Below are positions 26,747 through 36,534 of a stretch of 64,000 nt of DNA, one piece after another. The notes under the pieces were generated by a model. The model searched no databases and was not told the origin of the DNA. It saw only the letters and a program-made list of their open reading frames with translations. Source of the stretch: Dyadobacter fanqingshengii. Its GTDB lineage: Bacteria; Bacteroidota; Bacteroidia; Cytophagales; Spirosomataceae. The position numbers and the translations under genes are program-made. The stretch is from contig NZ_CP098806.1 in NCBI RefSeq assembly GCF_023822005.2, positions 2,976,001 through 3,040,000 on the forward strand. The letters run 5' to 3'. Within the stretch, counting starts at the first letter, position 1. The number at the start of each line of letters is the position of its first letter.

Positions 26747-27452
26747 TATATGTTAAAATTCTGTTCAATCCTATTAAAACCAATTCCGGCACCGCAAAGA
26801 TGGGTGGTTTCAGGCTACTTTCAAAAAAAGCAGCATCTCCTCCACATAATAGTACGCGCAAATCCGGTGAATTGTGACGGTACTTTTCAATAATTCCCTG
26901 CATTTCCGCAAGAACCCCGTTCATTACGCCGCTTTGCATGGCACTGCGTGTGCTCTTTCCGATCAATGGCGGCTCTGGTTCAGGTTCTACTAGAGGAAGC
27001 CGCTTAGTGAACGAATGCATGGCATTGAATCGCATCTTCACCCCCGGGGAAATCAATCCGCCCTGAAACACTGCATCTTTATCAATCAGATCGTAAGTAA
27101 TGCAAGTGCCCATATCAATCACAACGAGATCTTCACCGGGATACAGAAAATTAGCGCCAGCCGAAGCTGCAATCCGATCTGCACCCAAAGTTTGCGGTGT
27201 ATCATAATTTTTTGTGATCGGCAGAGGCGTTTCCGGCGATAAGTTGTATATTTTCAATGACTTACCCAAAGCACTCTCGAAATCAGCTGCGTTGTAACTT
27301 ACAGATGAAAATAAAATGTTTTCCGGCATTTCCGAGCGCACCGCTTCGATCAATTCGCTAAATGTAAGGTGCGTCGTATATCGTATAAGTTTCTCTTCCC
27401 GGAACCACCCTACCTTCGAATATGTGTTCCCGGAATCAATGACAATGTTCAT
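26730..27452 (-). CDS. coaX: Type III pantothenate kinase
   Basis: First step of coenzyme A synthesis. An ASKHA-fold enzyme of 240 residues: phosphate-1 motif DSGNTYSKVGW at residue 6, LGADRIAASAGA, and the DMGTCITYDLID block with its catalytic Asp, followed by GGLISPG. It needs monovalent cation and is not feedback inhibited in known members. It heads the coaX-OMP-lptC operon. Confidence 0.93.
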   Translation of the reverse strand: MNIVIDSGNTYSKVGWFREEKLIRYTTHLTFSELIEAVRSEMPENILFSSVSYNAADFESALGKSLKIYNLSPETPLPITKNYDTPQTLGADRIAASAGANFLYPGEDLVVIDMGTCITYDLIDKDAVFQGGLISPGVKMRFNAMHSFTKRLPLVEPEPEPPLIGKSTRSAMQSGVMNGVLAEMQGIIEKYRHNSPDLRVLLCGGDAAFFESSLKPPIFAVPELVLIGLNRILTYNVSLQ

Positions 27453-27942
27453 AATTTTGCAAAAGTCCTACATTTGGCGCACAAAAACTAACGCTTACGA
27501 AAGGCTCAGCGGTGTTTTATACATTCATTATCAAGCCCTAATGATTTGTATCAGAGCGTGCAGGCTATTTAGTAGCTATTTTTTTGAATTGTGAAGTTAT
27601 TTGTTTTGAAAATAAAATAACTTTCTTTACCTTCGTCGCTATAAGTCCAGTATCGACTTCTAAATCCAAATTCCATCACGCGATAACTCTCAACGTTGTC
27701 GAGGTTTTAAAAATCTTGCAGATTTACTGTCTTTACTTCCTTTATTTAATTGCTAACTTTCAGAGTAGATCCATCAAAGTTTTTCAGTTTGTAAAGTCAG
27801 CACCCGGACTTATACAGAAGATATTTTTTCAATATTAATGACCATCACGTCACTTCGAGATATGCTTCTCGGCTTTTGTCCAAAAAAATTCAAAACCTTA
27901 ATATCCATTCGGTAAAGTGTTACTTTACTTTCCCTTGTCTGT
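27453..27942. other. 490-bp intergenic region before rho
   Basis: No convincing gene. It holds the divergent promoters of coaX (left) and rho (right). The part next to rho is a long AT-rich potential leader. Rho is often autoregulated through its leader, so this is a sensible place for control elements, but I see no clear terminator hairpin. Confidence 0.5.
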
Positions 27943-29817
27943 ATGCCTACAATTGATGAATTAAACATTAAGCTTTTATCAGAGCTTAAAGAAATAGCTG
28001 GCAACCTTGGCGTTGCAGAGTATGCTAAACTCCCTAAAAAAGAATTGATAAACAGAATCCTGCTTAAACAGGAGCCTGCTGCGGTTACCGAAGCTCCCAC
28101 AGCTTCCGAGCCTGTTAATATGGCCCCTGAGGCACATTCTGCTGCCCCGACGGCCGAAGATTCGGATGATTATAATTCCGATGAGCCAAAGAAAAAAAGG
28201 GCACGCAGACCAGCTGAGAATGCTGCCGGAGATACGCTGAAACCTGCTAACAACAGGCCGGCCAATGCAAACAACAGACCGGCGAGGCTAAAAAAAGACA
28301 GTGCATCGCCCGTTCCTTCGCCTGCTCCCCTATTTGATACATCCCTGAGAAATCAGCGTCCTGATATAAATGACCGACCAAAAAATTTAGACATTCGTGA
28401 AGAAGCGGATTCTGACAGCGACACGCTGAATGATTTGGGCAAAGAAGAAATTACCAACCAACCAGAGGCAGAAACACCTGCTAATGAGGAAGTTGTTTCA
28501 GAGAAATCTGAAATTAACCTGGAAGAAGCTGCGGCGGCGGCCAAAGAAGAAAAGCAGAACCGCCAGCCAAATCAACCTAATCAGCCGAATCAGTCTAACG
28601 ATTCAAGCGACCGCCAACCGCAACAGCCTCAGCAACCTGCTCACCGCGACGATCCATCCTCGAAAATCAAACGCAATTACAACAATTATGTAAGGGAGTT
28701 TGACGGATTGATCGTTAATGAAGGGGTCCTTGAAATCATGCAGGATGGCGGCTACGGTTTCCTTCGTTCGGCAGATTACAATTACCTGGCTAGTCCTGAT
28801 GATATATATGTGTCACCTTCGCAGATTAAGCTTTTTGGTTTAAAAACCGGTGATACGGTAAGAGGACAGATTCGCCCACCGAAAGAAGGTGAAAAATATT
28901 TCGCATTGCTTCGTGTTGAAACCGTTAATGGTAAAACAACAGAGGAAATCAGGGATCGTATTCCTTTCGAATATCTTACGCCGCTTTTCCCTGAAGAATG
29001 CTTGAAGCTAAGCTCCCGTCCTGACCAATATTCTACAAGGATCCTCGATCTTTTCGCTCCTATTGGAAAAGGACAACGTGGAATGATCGTTGCACAGCCA
29101 AAGACGGGTAAGACTGTTTTACTGAAAGAAATTGCAAACGCCATCACACGTAACCACCCGGAAGTTTTTCTTTTGATCCTTCTGATTGACGAACGCCCGG
29201 AAGAGGTTACGGATATGCAGCGCAGTGTAAGAGCAGAGGTTATTGCTTCTACATTTGATGAGCAAGCCGACCGTCACGTGAAAGTAGCGAGCATTGTTTT
29301 GGAAAAAGCCAAAAGAATGGTTGAATGCGGACATGACGTGGTTATTCTGCTCGATTCTATCACACGTCTTGCACGTGCCTATAACACGGTGGTTCCTTCA
29401 TCCGGTAAGATACTTTCGGGTGGTGTGGATGCGAATGCATTGCACAAACCAAAAAGATTCTTCGGAGCAGCAAGAAATGTTGAACATGGCGGATCGCTGA
29501 CCATCATTGCAACAGCATTGATCGACACAGGTTCGAAAATGGACGAGGTTATCTTCGAAGAATTCAAAGGAACGGGTAACATGGAATTGCAGCTGGATCG
29601 TAAGCTATCCAACAAGCGTGTATTCCCTGCAATTGATGTAATGGCTTCGGGCACGCGTCGTGAGGATTTGCTTTTGGATAAAGAAACATTGAAAAAAGTG
29701 TGGATCCTGAGAAAACATATGTCCGACATGAATGCCATGGAATCCATGGACTTCCTGCTTGAACACATGAAAGGCACCAGAAGCAACGAAGAATTTTTGA
29801 TCTCCATGAACCGATAA
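27943..29817 (+). CDS. rho: Transcription termination factor Rho with long disordered insert
   Basis: RNA-dependent ATPase hexamer that ends transcription. The N-terminal Rho_N SAP-like domain spans residues 1-45. An insert of some 200 residues follows, rich in Asn, Pro, Gln, Ala and Glu (for example PNQPNQPNQ and QPQQPQQP), that is surely disordered. From about 245 the normal core follows: cold-shock RNA-binding domain (DGGYGFLRS), Walker A in [13 protein letters not shown], the [16 protein letters not shown] block and the Q/R loops. At 624 residues the protein is 200 longer than E. coli Rho owing to this insert, which is common in Bacteroidota. It is 12 nt upstream of a helix-hairpin-helix gene. 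Confidence 0.97.
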   Translation: MPTIDELNIKLLSELKEIAGNLGVAEYAKLPKKELINRILLKQEPAAVTEAPTASEPVNMAPEAHSAAPTAEDSDDYNSDEPKKKRARRPAENAAGDTLKPANNRPANANNRPARLKKDSASPVPSPAPLFDTSLRNQRPDINDRPKNLDIREEADSDSDTLNDLGKEEITNQPEAETPANEEVVSEKSEINLEEAAAAAKEEKQNRQPNQPNQPNQSNDSSDRQPQQPQQPAHRDDPSSKIKRNYNNYVREFDGLIVNEGVLEIMQDGGYGFLRSADYNYLASPDDIYVSPSQIKLFGLKTGDTVRGQIRPPKEGEKYFALLRVETVNGKTTEEIRDRIPFEYLTPLFPEECLKLSSRPDQYSTRILDLFAPIGKGQRGMIVAQPKTGKTVLLKEIANAITRNHPEVFLLILLIDERPEEVTDMQRSVRAEVIASTFDEQADRHVKVASIVLEKAKRMVECGHDVVILLDSITRLARAYNTVVPSSGKILSGGVDANALHKPKRFFGAARNVEHGGSLTIIATALIDTGSKMDEVIFEEFKGTGNMELQLDRKLSNKRVFPAIDVMASGTRREDLLLDKETLKKVWILRKHMSDMNAMESMDFLLEHMKGTRSNEEFLISMNR

Positions 29818-29829
29818 GCATTCAGGCTA

Positions 29830-30084
29830 ATGGAAGATTTGAAGATTATAGAAGGGATCGGGCCAAAGATTGAGGAATTGCTCAATCGGGAAGGCATTCA
29901 TACTATTGAACAGCTCGCCGACACCTCCATTATCAGATTAGCAGCCGTTTTGAAAAAAGCCGGTCCGCGGTTTCAGATCCAGAATCCTACTTCCTGGCCA
30001 AAACAAGCATTACTGGCCAAGGAACAGCAATGGGATGAATTGGATCAACTGAAAAAACTGATCATTTCAGGGAAAGAATCCTGA
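29830..30084 (+). CDS. Small helix-hairpin-helix protein
   Basis: An 84-residue protein whose first half is a helix-hairpin-helix pair: IIEGIGPKIEELLNREGIHT with the GIGP hairpin, then a second helix pair. This fold binds DNA or RNA backbone non-specifically. Similar small proteins in Bacteroidota are found alone or fused to ribosomal L21-like proteins. It follows rho by 12 nt, suggesting one transcript, and is closed by a terminator. Confidence 0.8.
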   Translation: MEDLKIIEGIGPKIEELLNREGIHTIEQLADTSIIRLAAVLKKAGPRFQIQNPTSWPKQALLAKEQQWDELDQLKKLIISGKES

Positions 30085-30099
30085 CAACATATAAATACT

Positions 30100-30134
30100 A
30101 AAAAGCCCGCTCCTGAACCAGAAGCGGGCTTTTT
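30100..30134. terminator. Bidirectional terminator between rho unit and htpG
   Basis: Stem AAAAAGCCCGCT with AGCGGGCTTTTT around an 11-base loop. It works for both converging units. Confidence 0.9.
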
Positions 30135-30152
30135 CCTTTATTATGGTTGGTA

Positions 30153-31991
30153 TTACAAAGTCGAAACTGTTCTTTGGATAAATTGCGTTAAGTCGCTTCC
30201 TGATAACAGTCCTTGTGAAAGCAATGCAAGATCAAAAACCTGTTTTGCCAACGATTTCTGCGCTTCCTCATTTTCACTTTGCAGCACGCGGCTAATGACC
30301 GGGTGGTTAGAGTTCAATGATACAGTGTACATTAACGGCATATCACCGAACATAGAACGCTGTCCCGAAGTCGCCTGCATGTCGGTCATACGACGCATAA
30401 ATTCAGGGAATGTGATGACAACGGGCAATTCATCCACAGGCATTGCCTCCACCTGCACGTGCGCGCTTTTGCTTCCCGCCACTTCTTCAAAGATCTTTTT
30501 CACTTTATCCTGATCATCTGACGAAAGAATGCTTTCCAATGTTACATCCTTTTCAACCAGCTTATCGAGCGTATCCGCATCCACACGCTTCACATTCACT
30601 TTTTCAAGCTTCTGTTCAAGCGCATTGATAAAATGTGAATCAATGATCGTGGTGAATGTCAGGACGTCATAGCTGCGTTTTTTAGCCGACTGGATAAACG
30701 CATCCTGCTTTTTCTCATCTGTTGTGTAAAGCCAAACCTGTGTGTCGTTTTTATCCGTCTGGTTGCCTTTCACGTGCTCCCGATATTCTTCAAATGTAAA
30801 GAATTTGCCTTCTGTGTTTTTCAACAAGCAGAAATCCTTCGCTTTTTCATAGAATTTATCGTCGCTGATGATTCCGTATTTTACAAAAAGCCCGATATCA
30901 TCAAATTTTTTCTCAAAACCTTCGCGGTCATTTTTGAAGATCTCCGAAAGCTTATCCGCCACTTTACGTGTGATATAACCATTGATCTTCTTCACATTAC
31001 CATCTGCTTGCAGATAGCTTCTTGAAACATTCAATGGAATGTCCGGCGAGTCAATAACGCCGTGCAAGAGTTGAAGGAAATCGGGAACGATGTCTTTTAC
31101 TTCATCCGTAATGAACACCTGACGGCTATAAAGCTGAATTTTTTCACGCTGTCCCTGAAAATCATTTTTCAGTTTAGGGAAATAAAGCACGCCTGTTAGA
31201 TTAAAAGGATAATCCACATTCAAATGGATCCAGAAAAGCGGGTCTTCGCTAAACGGATAAAGCTCTTTGTAGAAAGCCAGATAGTCCTCATCTTTTAGGT
31301 CAGCAGGATTTTTTGTCCAGATCGGATTCGGGTTATTGATGACCTTTTCTTCAAATTCAATCTCGATAGGAAGAAACTTGCCATATTTTTCAAGGATGCC
31401 GCGCAGACGGTGTTCATCCAGAAACTCCTCAGAATCAGCAGCAATGTGCAGGATAATGTCTGAACCACGCTCTGCTTTCTCAGCTGGCCCCAATTCAAAT
31501 TCCGTGGAACCATCACATTCCCAACGCACTGCTTCCGCGCCTTCCTGATATGATTTGGTAATGATCTCTACATTTTCCGCAACCATGTAAGCAGAATAGA
31601 AACCCAGCCCAAAATGGCCGATTATCCCCTTATCACCTTTGCCATCCTCGCCTTTATCCTTGTATTTTTCAACAAATTCGGTCGCTCCCGAGAATGCGAT
31701 CTGGTTAATATATTTTTTGATCTCGTCCGCAGTCATACCAATCCCATTATCGCTGATCGTAATGGTTTTGGCCTCCTTGTCCAGCTTAACAACCACTTTC
31801 AGGTCGCCCAGCTCTCCGTTGAATTCCCCGTAAGAAGCCAGTTTTTTAATTTTCTGAGAGGCGTCAACTGCGTTGGATACTAATTCACGTAAAAAGATTT
31901 CGTGGTCCGAATAAAGGAATTTTTTGATTATCGGAAATATGTTCTCGGTATGAATGCTTAAGTTTCCTTTTTCCTGAATCACTGATTCCAT
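30153..31991 (-). CDS. htpG: Molecular chaperone HtpG (Hsp90)
   Basis: ATP-dependent chaperone of 612 residues from the ATG at 31991. The open frame extends 48 codons further upstream, but that part has no similarity and the Hsp90 body begins right after the chosen Met. The GHKL ATP-binding site shows FLRELVSNAVDA and SDNGIGMT, with GHFGLGFYSAYMVA as the lid segment. Middle domain (SRSYLQADG) and dimerisation domain follow. A perfect palindrome about 100 bp upstream may regulate it. Confidence 0.96.
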   Translation of the reverse strand: MESVIQEKGNLSIHTENIFPIIKKFLYSDHEIFLRELVSNAVDASQKIKKLASYGEFNGELGDLKVVVKLDKEAKTITISDNGIGMTADEIKKYINQIAFSGATEFVEKYKDKGEDGKGDKGIIGHFGLGFYSAYMVAENVEIITKSYQEGAEAVRWECDGSTEFELGPAEKAERGSDIILHIAADSEEFLDEHRLRGILEKYGKFLPIEIEFEEKVINNPNPIWTKNPADLKDEDYLAFYKELYPFSEDPLFWIHLNVDYPFNLTGVLYFPKLKNDFQGQREKIQLYSRQVFITDEVKDIVPDFLQLLHGVIDSPDIPLNVSRSYLQADGNVKKINGYITRKVADKLSEIFKNDREGFEKKFDDIGLFVKYGIISDDKFYEKAKDFCLLKNTEGKFFTFEEYREHVKGNQTDKNDTQVWLYTTDEKKQDAFIQSAKKRSYDVLTFTTIIDSHFINALEQKLEKVNVKRVDADTLDKLVEKDVTLESILSSDDQDKVKKIFEEVAGSKSAHVQVEAMPVDELPVVITFPEFMRRMTDMQATSGQRSMFGDMPLMYTVSLNSNHPVISRVLQSENEEAQKSLAKQVFDLALLSQGLLSGSDLTQFIQRTVSTL

Positions 31992-32092
31992 AGTTATGCC
32001 GTTTTTGTTTATATTATTGAAGAAATTGTTTTTTCTGTGTTGCAATACAGAATACAAATATGCGTTCCAAATACAATTAAAATGCCGGTTGG

Positions 32093-32107
32093 CTGACAGA
32101 TTGTCAG
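32093..32107. promoter_or_regulatory. Palindrome upstream of htpG
   Basis: CTGACA-GAT-TGTCAG is a perfect 6-3-6 dyad lying between divergent htpG and the lipoprotein gene, 102 bp from the htpG start. It could be a heat-shock operator, by position only. Confidence 0.4.
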
Positions 32108-32233
32108 GAATGCTGAATTCGTTACATAAAATCAATTGGTTGGTAACTGACTGGCTTTTTTCTTAATATTGCGATCTGTAAACAACTCAACTAAAATCAT
32201 CCAAACAGTTCATTCAGAACACCAATTAGTAAC

Positions 32234-32785
32234 ATGAATCTTATTAAAAAACTTTTTGCAGGCGTATTCTTATTGAGCGCAATATCGGCTTGCACCACAA
32301 TGAATTCTGTCCCTCTTTCTAATTATACAGTGTTTACGGAAGATCTTCGCCGCGACCTGGAATCAGCAAACATTGAGATAGCCAAAGTTCAGTTTTTCAA
32401 TGACAAGGCAATCAACATTCGCAGAGAAGTTTCTGACCCGAACGACATTAAGGTAAATCCGGAAGGACAAATCACGATGAGCAATGGTAAAAGCATTCAG
32501 ACCATCAATGTACTTCCTTTTACACCTGGCGTAGCATTGAGCTCCGATAATGGTGTTATCCATGTTTCCTGGGACGATACGCAGCAGGATACCAAAGGAA
32601 TGAAGTTCAATCTGAGCGGCCAGAATTATTTCCTGGACGTGCTGCCAAACAACAAGTTTGATTACAAAGAAAGGACATTCGATCTGCAAGGTGGAAACGG
32701 AGCACGTCTTTTTGTAAAGAAAGACCTTTTGAAACAAGTAAAAAATTCGAGAGAAACCTTGAAAGGCCGGAAAGTAGGCCAATAA
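32234..32785 (+). CDS. Lipoprotein of unknown function
   Basis: A 183-residue lipoprotein with lipobox ISACTTM at about residue 20. The mature part is beta-rich with one repeated pattern (ITMSNGKSIQTINVL, LSGQNYFLDVLPN) and no known motif. Divergent from htpG and followed by a very strong terminator. I cannot assign a function. Confidence 0.75.
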   Translation: MNLIKKLFAGVFLLSAISACTTMNSVPLSNYTVFTEDLRRDLESANIEIAKVQFFNDKAINIRREVSDPNDIKVNPEGQITMSNGKSIQTINVLPFTPGVALSSDNGVIHVSWDDTQQDTKGMKFNLSGQNYFLDVLPNNKFDYKERTFDLQGGNGARLFVKKDLLKQVKNSRETLKGRKVGQ

Positions 32786-32796
32786 CATATCATTAT

Positions 32797-32836
32797 AAAC
32801 GCAAAAAGGTCAGGCAATCCTGACCTTTTTGCGTTT
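32797..32836. terminator. Strong bidirectional terminator
   Basis: Perfect 18-bp stem (32797-32814 with 32819-32836) with a CAAT loop and T runs on both strands. It separates the convergent lipoprotein gene and the 4HB-MCP gene. Confidence 0.9.
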
Positions 32837-32845
32837 AATGTGTAT

Positions 32846-33547
32846 TTAGTTGAGATTGAAATACTGGTTTTTTTCGCCTGTGATCTTTGGCTTGTTGATG
32901 ATAGCCGAGTTCTGTATCAAAACCAGCAACATTAACCCGATAACAACTGCCAGCCCAATCTGAAGGAAAGAAATAATCCCGAAGCTCGCGATATCACTTT
33001 TTGATTCTTTCATCAGATCTTTTCCAATGCTGGACTGAATGTTCGTCAGCTCGTTAAGGTTCGTAATCGTGTTCTTAAATGTGTTTGATCCCGCGCCAGC
33101 AAACAGTTTCTTGCCTTCTTCCTGAGCGCCTGCATTGCACAGGTTCAGCACCGACTTCTCCAATGCCTTATATTTGAGCACTTCGGTTTTAAACGCTATG
33201 AGGCTTTTGGCCTCTTCATCCACAAGATATGTTTTTTCAAATGCCCCGATCAGCGAATCAATGCGCCGGTTATGATCGCTTAATTGCAATTTTATCTCAT
33301 TTTTATTTTCTGCGCCGTTCGTCAGCAAGTATTCTTCAAGCGAAAGACGCTTCCCGTACAGGTTTTCTGTTAGATAAATGATGGTAGTCGCCGGTATCAA
33401 ACGATCCTGATAAATAGATGAGAAAGACTTGTCAATCCCCTCCATATTGCGTCTGGACAGCAGCGTGGCCAATATGATCAACCCCATAATGCCTCCCAGA
33501 AGCAAAGCCGCTTTCAATTTTTGTTGAATCACAAAAGACCATTTCAT
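32846..33547 (-). CDS. Orphan four-helix-bundle (4HB_MCP-like) membrane sensor
   Basis: A 233-residue protein with an N-terminal transmembrane helix (about 12-29), a helical periplasmic domain of about 150 residues with the pattern of 4HB_MCP sensors (RLIPATTIIYLTENLY and SLIAFKTEVLKYK), a second transmembrane helix (about 190-212) and only some 20 cytoplasmic residues. The HAMP and signalling domains of chemoreceptors are missing, so it can only signal through a partner or act as a membrane scaffold. No histidine kinase or chemotaxis genes are next to it. Confidence 0.75.
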   Translation of the reverse strand: MKWSFVIQQKLKAALLLGGIMGLIILATLLSRRNMEGIDKSFSSIYQDRLIPATTIIYLTENLYGKRLSLEEYLLTNGAENKNEIKLQLSDHNRRIDSLIGAFEKTYLVDEEAKSLIAFKTEVLKYKALEKSVLNLCNAGAQEEGKKLFAGAGSNTFKNTITNLNELTNIQSSIGKDLMKESKSDIASFGIISFLQIGLAVVIGLMLLVLIQNSAIINKPKITGEKNQYFNLN

Positions 33548-33750
33548 GCAATGACTGTTAAAAATGGAAAACTCTGAACGGAAGTTTTGAATTAAAAAAA
33601 TACTAAAACTCCTCCGTATAATAACGTTTTATTCACTACAAATATATGGTCAATATAAGCAAATATGGAAGATAATCCGGCAAATGGGATATCATTTCCG
33701 AATCGTGGTATAATTTTGTTACATTGATTACATAAAACACTCTTCCGTTC

Positions 33751-34479
33751 ATGAATGAAGTTGCAATTGATTTCAGTAAGGTTCACCAGATTCAGGTTTT
33801 TGGAATAACTATTTTGGAACCTTCGACTGTAATTTCTAGTCTAATGATGACCGTCATATGCATTTATGCATTTGTCCATTTGGGTAAATTGGGACGGGCG
33901 CACAGGATGTACAGACAAATCCAGTTTTTCTTTCTTTTTATGGGAATTGCGACGGCAATTGGCGGCGTTCTCGGGCACGGCTTCCTATACCTGACCGGTC
34001 AGCCAGGAAAAATCCCGGGCTGGTTTGCCAGTATGATTGCAGTGGCGCTGTTTGAACGTGCTGCCATCTGGCACATCAAGCCACTGTTACAGAAGCGTAA
34101 TGGACTGATTTTGGGATGGTTAAATTACGTAGAACTTGCCGTGTTCTTCATACTGACATTCATCACGCTCAATTTTTTGATTGTGGAAATTCACGCCTTT
34201 TATGGTCTTTTCCTCATGCTTTTCTTGATAGAAATTTATGTGTACAAGAAGAAAAAAGATCCTGGAAGTGTCAATATTTTTATAGCGACGGGCTTAGGAG
34301 CTGCTTCGGCTGGTCTCCACGCACTGAAATTCAGTTTTGGCCCGTGGTTCAACTACAATGACATCAGCCACATCACAATGGGTGCTTCAATATGGTTTTA
34401 CTATCTGGGAGCAAAACACATGACTTATTACGGAGACGAAGTCATCAGGCCTAAAGAAGTGCTCGAAAGCGAGGCCTGA
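33751..34479 (+). CDS. Multi-pass membrane protein (DUF6962-like)
   Basis: A 242-residue protein with about seven hydrophobic helices. Conserved-looking polar residues lie in the membrane: GHGFLY, ERAAIWHIKP, HALKFSFGPW and NDISHITMG. Spaced His/Asp/Ser residues like these recall hydrolases of the CREST group (PAQR, alkaline ceramidase), so lipid hydrolase or metal-dependent activity is conceivable; I regard that as tentative. A TAATTTTG element lies at 33711-33718, 32 bp before the start. It converges on the peroxiredoxin gene with a shared terminator. Confidence 0.7.
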   Translation: MNEVAIDFSKVHQIQVFGITILEPSTVISSLMMTVICIYAFVHLGKLGRAHRMYRQIQFFFLFMGIATAIGGVLGHGFLYLTGQPGKIPGWFASMIAVALFERAAIWHIKPLLQKRNGLILGWLNYVELAVFFILTFITLNFLIVEIHAFYGLFLMLFLIEIYVYKKKKDPGSVNIFIATGLGAASAGLHALKFSFGPWFNYNDISHITMGASIWFYYLGAKHMTYYGDEVIRPKEVLESEA

Positions 34480-34485
34480 TCAAAT

Positions 34486-34538
34486 TGGTCGTAAAAAAGA
34501 GGATGCCACACAATGTGACATCCTCTTTTTTACGACCA
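34486..34538. terminator. Bidirectional terminator
   Basis: A perfect 20-bp inverted repeat containing AAAAAAGAGGATG and CATCCTCTTTTTT, with a further CACA/TGTG pairing inside the loop, between the convergent membrane protein and peroxiredoxin genes. Confidence 0.9.
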
Positions 34539-34544
34539 GCAAGA

Positions 34545-35180
34545 CTATTTGTTTGGCTGGGGCGTGTAACGAAGATATGGCTTCACAATGTTAAGGCCTT
34601 TCGTAAATCTTTTTTGCGCATCCTCCGTGCTCACCGCCGGAACAACGATCACATCGTCGCCATCTTTCCAGTCGGCTGGCGTTGCAACTGAATAATTTGC
34701 AGTCAATTGCAGCGAGTCAACCACACGCAGGATTTCGTTAAAATTACGGCCTGTGGAAGCTGGGTAAGTCAGGGTAAGCTTAATTTTCTTATCCGGTCCA
34801 ACGATAAACACAGACCTAACTGTTGCTTTTTCACTGGCATTCGGGTGGATCATATCATAAAGCTCCGCAACCTTGCGGCCTTCATCGGCAATGATCGGGA
34901 AATTAACTTCGGTGTTATTCACTTCATTAATATCCGGGATCCAGCGATTGTGCGAATCAATGTCATCCACACTCACTGCGAGCACCTTTACATTGCGTTT
35001 CTCAAATTCTCCTTTTAAAAGAGCAGTTTTACCAAGCTCGGTTGTGCAAACCGGGGTAAAGTCGGCAGGGTGAGAAAATAGCAATCCCCAGCTATCTCCC
35101 AACCACTCATGAAACTTGATCTGGCCTTGGGTGGTGTTTGCCTCGAAATCAGGGGCAATATCTCCTAGTCGAAGTGACAT
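34545..35180 (-). CDS. 1-Cys peroxiredoxin (Prx6 type)
   Basis: Thiol peroxidase of 211 residues reducing hydrogen peroxide and alkyl hydroperoxides. The peroxidatic Cys45 lies in HPADFTPVCTTE, the Prx6-type form of the PxxxTxxC motif. The C-terminal dimerisation region beyond residue 150 (TYPASTGRNFNEILRVVDSL) is that of Prx6/AhpC-TSA 1-Cys enzymes, with the conserved Arg. Monocistronic. Confidence 0.93.
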   Translation of the reverse strand: MSLRLGDIAPDFEANTTQGQIKFHEWLGDSWGLLFSHPADFTPVCTTELGKTALLKGEFEKRNVKVLAVSVDDIDSHNRWIPDINEVNNTEVNFPIIADEGRKVAELYDMIHPNASEKATVRSVFIVGPDKKIKLTLTYPASTGRNFNEILRVVDSLQLTANYSVATPADWKDGDDVIVVPAVSTEDAQKRFTKGLNIVKPYLRYTPQPNK

Positions 35181-35349
35181 AATTATTATGTTTTAAATGA
35201 AAAATCTAATCTACTGACATTATAGAGTTTAACACAAAAATAAATAATAAGTTTCAAAAGTGCGTTTCTCTGATTAAGATGCTTTTTTGTTTAATTTGAA
35301 CTATAAAGAAGGTTTTTGTTTTCTCCAATAAACATTCACTTCTGTTGCC

Positions 35350-36534
35350 ATGAACTTAAAATTGCCTGTTTACCTGGATAATAATGCAACCACTCCAATG
35401 GACCCAAAGGTTTTGGAGGAAATGTTGCCCTACTTTTCGGAGAAATTTGGCAATGCAGCCAGCCGCACGCATTCTTATGGCTGGGAAGCTGAGGAGGCCG
35501 TGGATATGGGCCGAGAAAATATCGCCAGCCTGATTGGCGCACATCCGCAGGAGATCGTTTTTACATCGGGTGCAACTGAGGCCGTTAACCTGGCTATTAA
35601 GGGTGTTTGGGAGAGTAATACTGAAAAAAAAGGGCATATCATCACAGTTGTTACCGAGCATAGGGCCGTTCTGGACACTTGTAAGCGCATTAAAAACCTG
35701 GGCGGCTCAGTCACTTATCTGCTCGTTGGGTCCAATGGGTTGATTGATTTGAAAGAGTTGGAACAAGCGATTACACCAGAAACATTGCTGATTGCTGTGA
35801 TGTATGCTAACAATGAAACGGGCGTTATCCAGCCGATCAAAGAAATAAGTGACATTGCAAAAGCCCACGGCATTCTGTTTTTCACCGACGCGACTCAGGC
35901 AGTAGGTAAAATTCCGGTGAATGTGCAGGCGGACGGCATTGACTTGCTGGCTTTCAGCGCGCATAAACTTTATGGCCCCAAAGGCGTTGGCGCGCTTTAT
36001 GTAAGAAAGAAAAATCCAACCGTGACGCTCACTGCCCAGATTGATGGTGGTGGCCACGAACGCAATATGCGCAGCGGCACACTCAATGTTCCCGGCATTG
36101 TAGCTTTTGGTAAAGCCTGCGAAATCTGCACTGAAAAACTAGCATCGGAAAGCGAGCAACTAAGTGCATTGCGCGATCATTTTGAAACGCAGCTTTTGGA
36201 ATTGCGCCACATTGATATCAATGCCGGAAACACGCCTCGCCTGCCACACGCGACCAACATTTCATTCCATGATATTGATGGTGAAAAAATGATTTTTGAG
36301 GCAGCTAGCGATATTGCATTTTCAAGAAGCTCAGCATGCACTTCCGCAACACTTGAACCCAGTTATGTTTTGAAAGCAATGGGTCTTTCTAATGAATTGA
36401 TCCACAGCACATTCAGGTTTAGTTTTGGCAGATTTTCTACGGAACAGCAAGTAGATCATGCTGTTAAGGTAATTTCTAAAATTGTAAAAGAGCATCGGAG
36501 TGAAAGAAATTACGGACATCATAAAGTCATATGA
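35350..36534 (+). CDS. Cysteine desulfurase (NifS/IscS family)
   Basis: PLP enzyme turning cysteine into alanine and a persulfide sulfur. PLP lysine is Lys206 in FSAHKLYGPKG and the persulfide Cys is Cys330 in SRSSACTSATLEP; both are intact in 394 residues. Its 3' end overlaps the xdhC-like gene by 35 nt and mocA follows, so it probably supplies sulfur for the molybdenum cofactor of xanthine-dehydrogenase-type enzymes rather than general Fe-S assembly. This assignment of role is inference from context. Confidence 0.93.
   Translation: MNLKLPVYLDNNATTPMDPKVLEEMLPYFSEKFGNAASRTHSYGWEAEEAVDMGRENIASLIGAHPQEIVFTSGATEAVNLAIKGVWESNTEKKGHIITVVTEHRAVLDTCKRIKNLGGSVTYLLVGSNGLIDLKELEQAITPETLLIAVMYANNETGVIQPIKEISDIAKAHGILFFTDATQAVGKIPVNVQADGIDLLAFSAHKLYGPKGVGALYVRKKNPTVTLTAQIDGGGHERNMRSGTLNVPGIVAFGKACEICTEKLASESEQLSALRDHFETQLLELRHIDINAGNTPRLPHATNISFHDIDGEKMIFEAASDIAFSRSSACTSATLEPSYVLKAMGLSNELIHSTFRFSFGRFSTEQQVDHAVKVISKIVKEHRSERNYGHHKVI

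Noticed and set aside
31992..32135. 48-codon N-terminal extension of htpG
   Set aside because: Hsp90 similarity begins at the Met at 31991, and the extension covers the control region.
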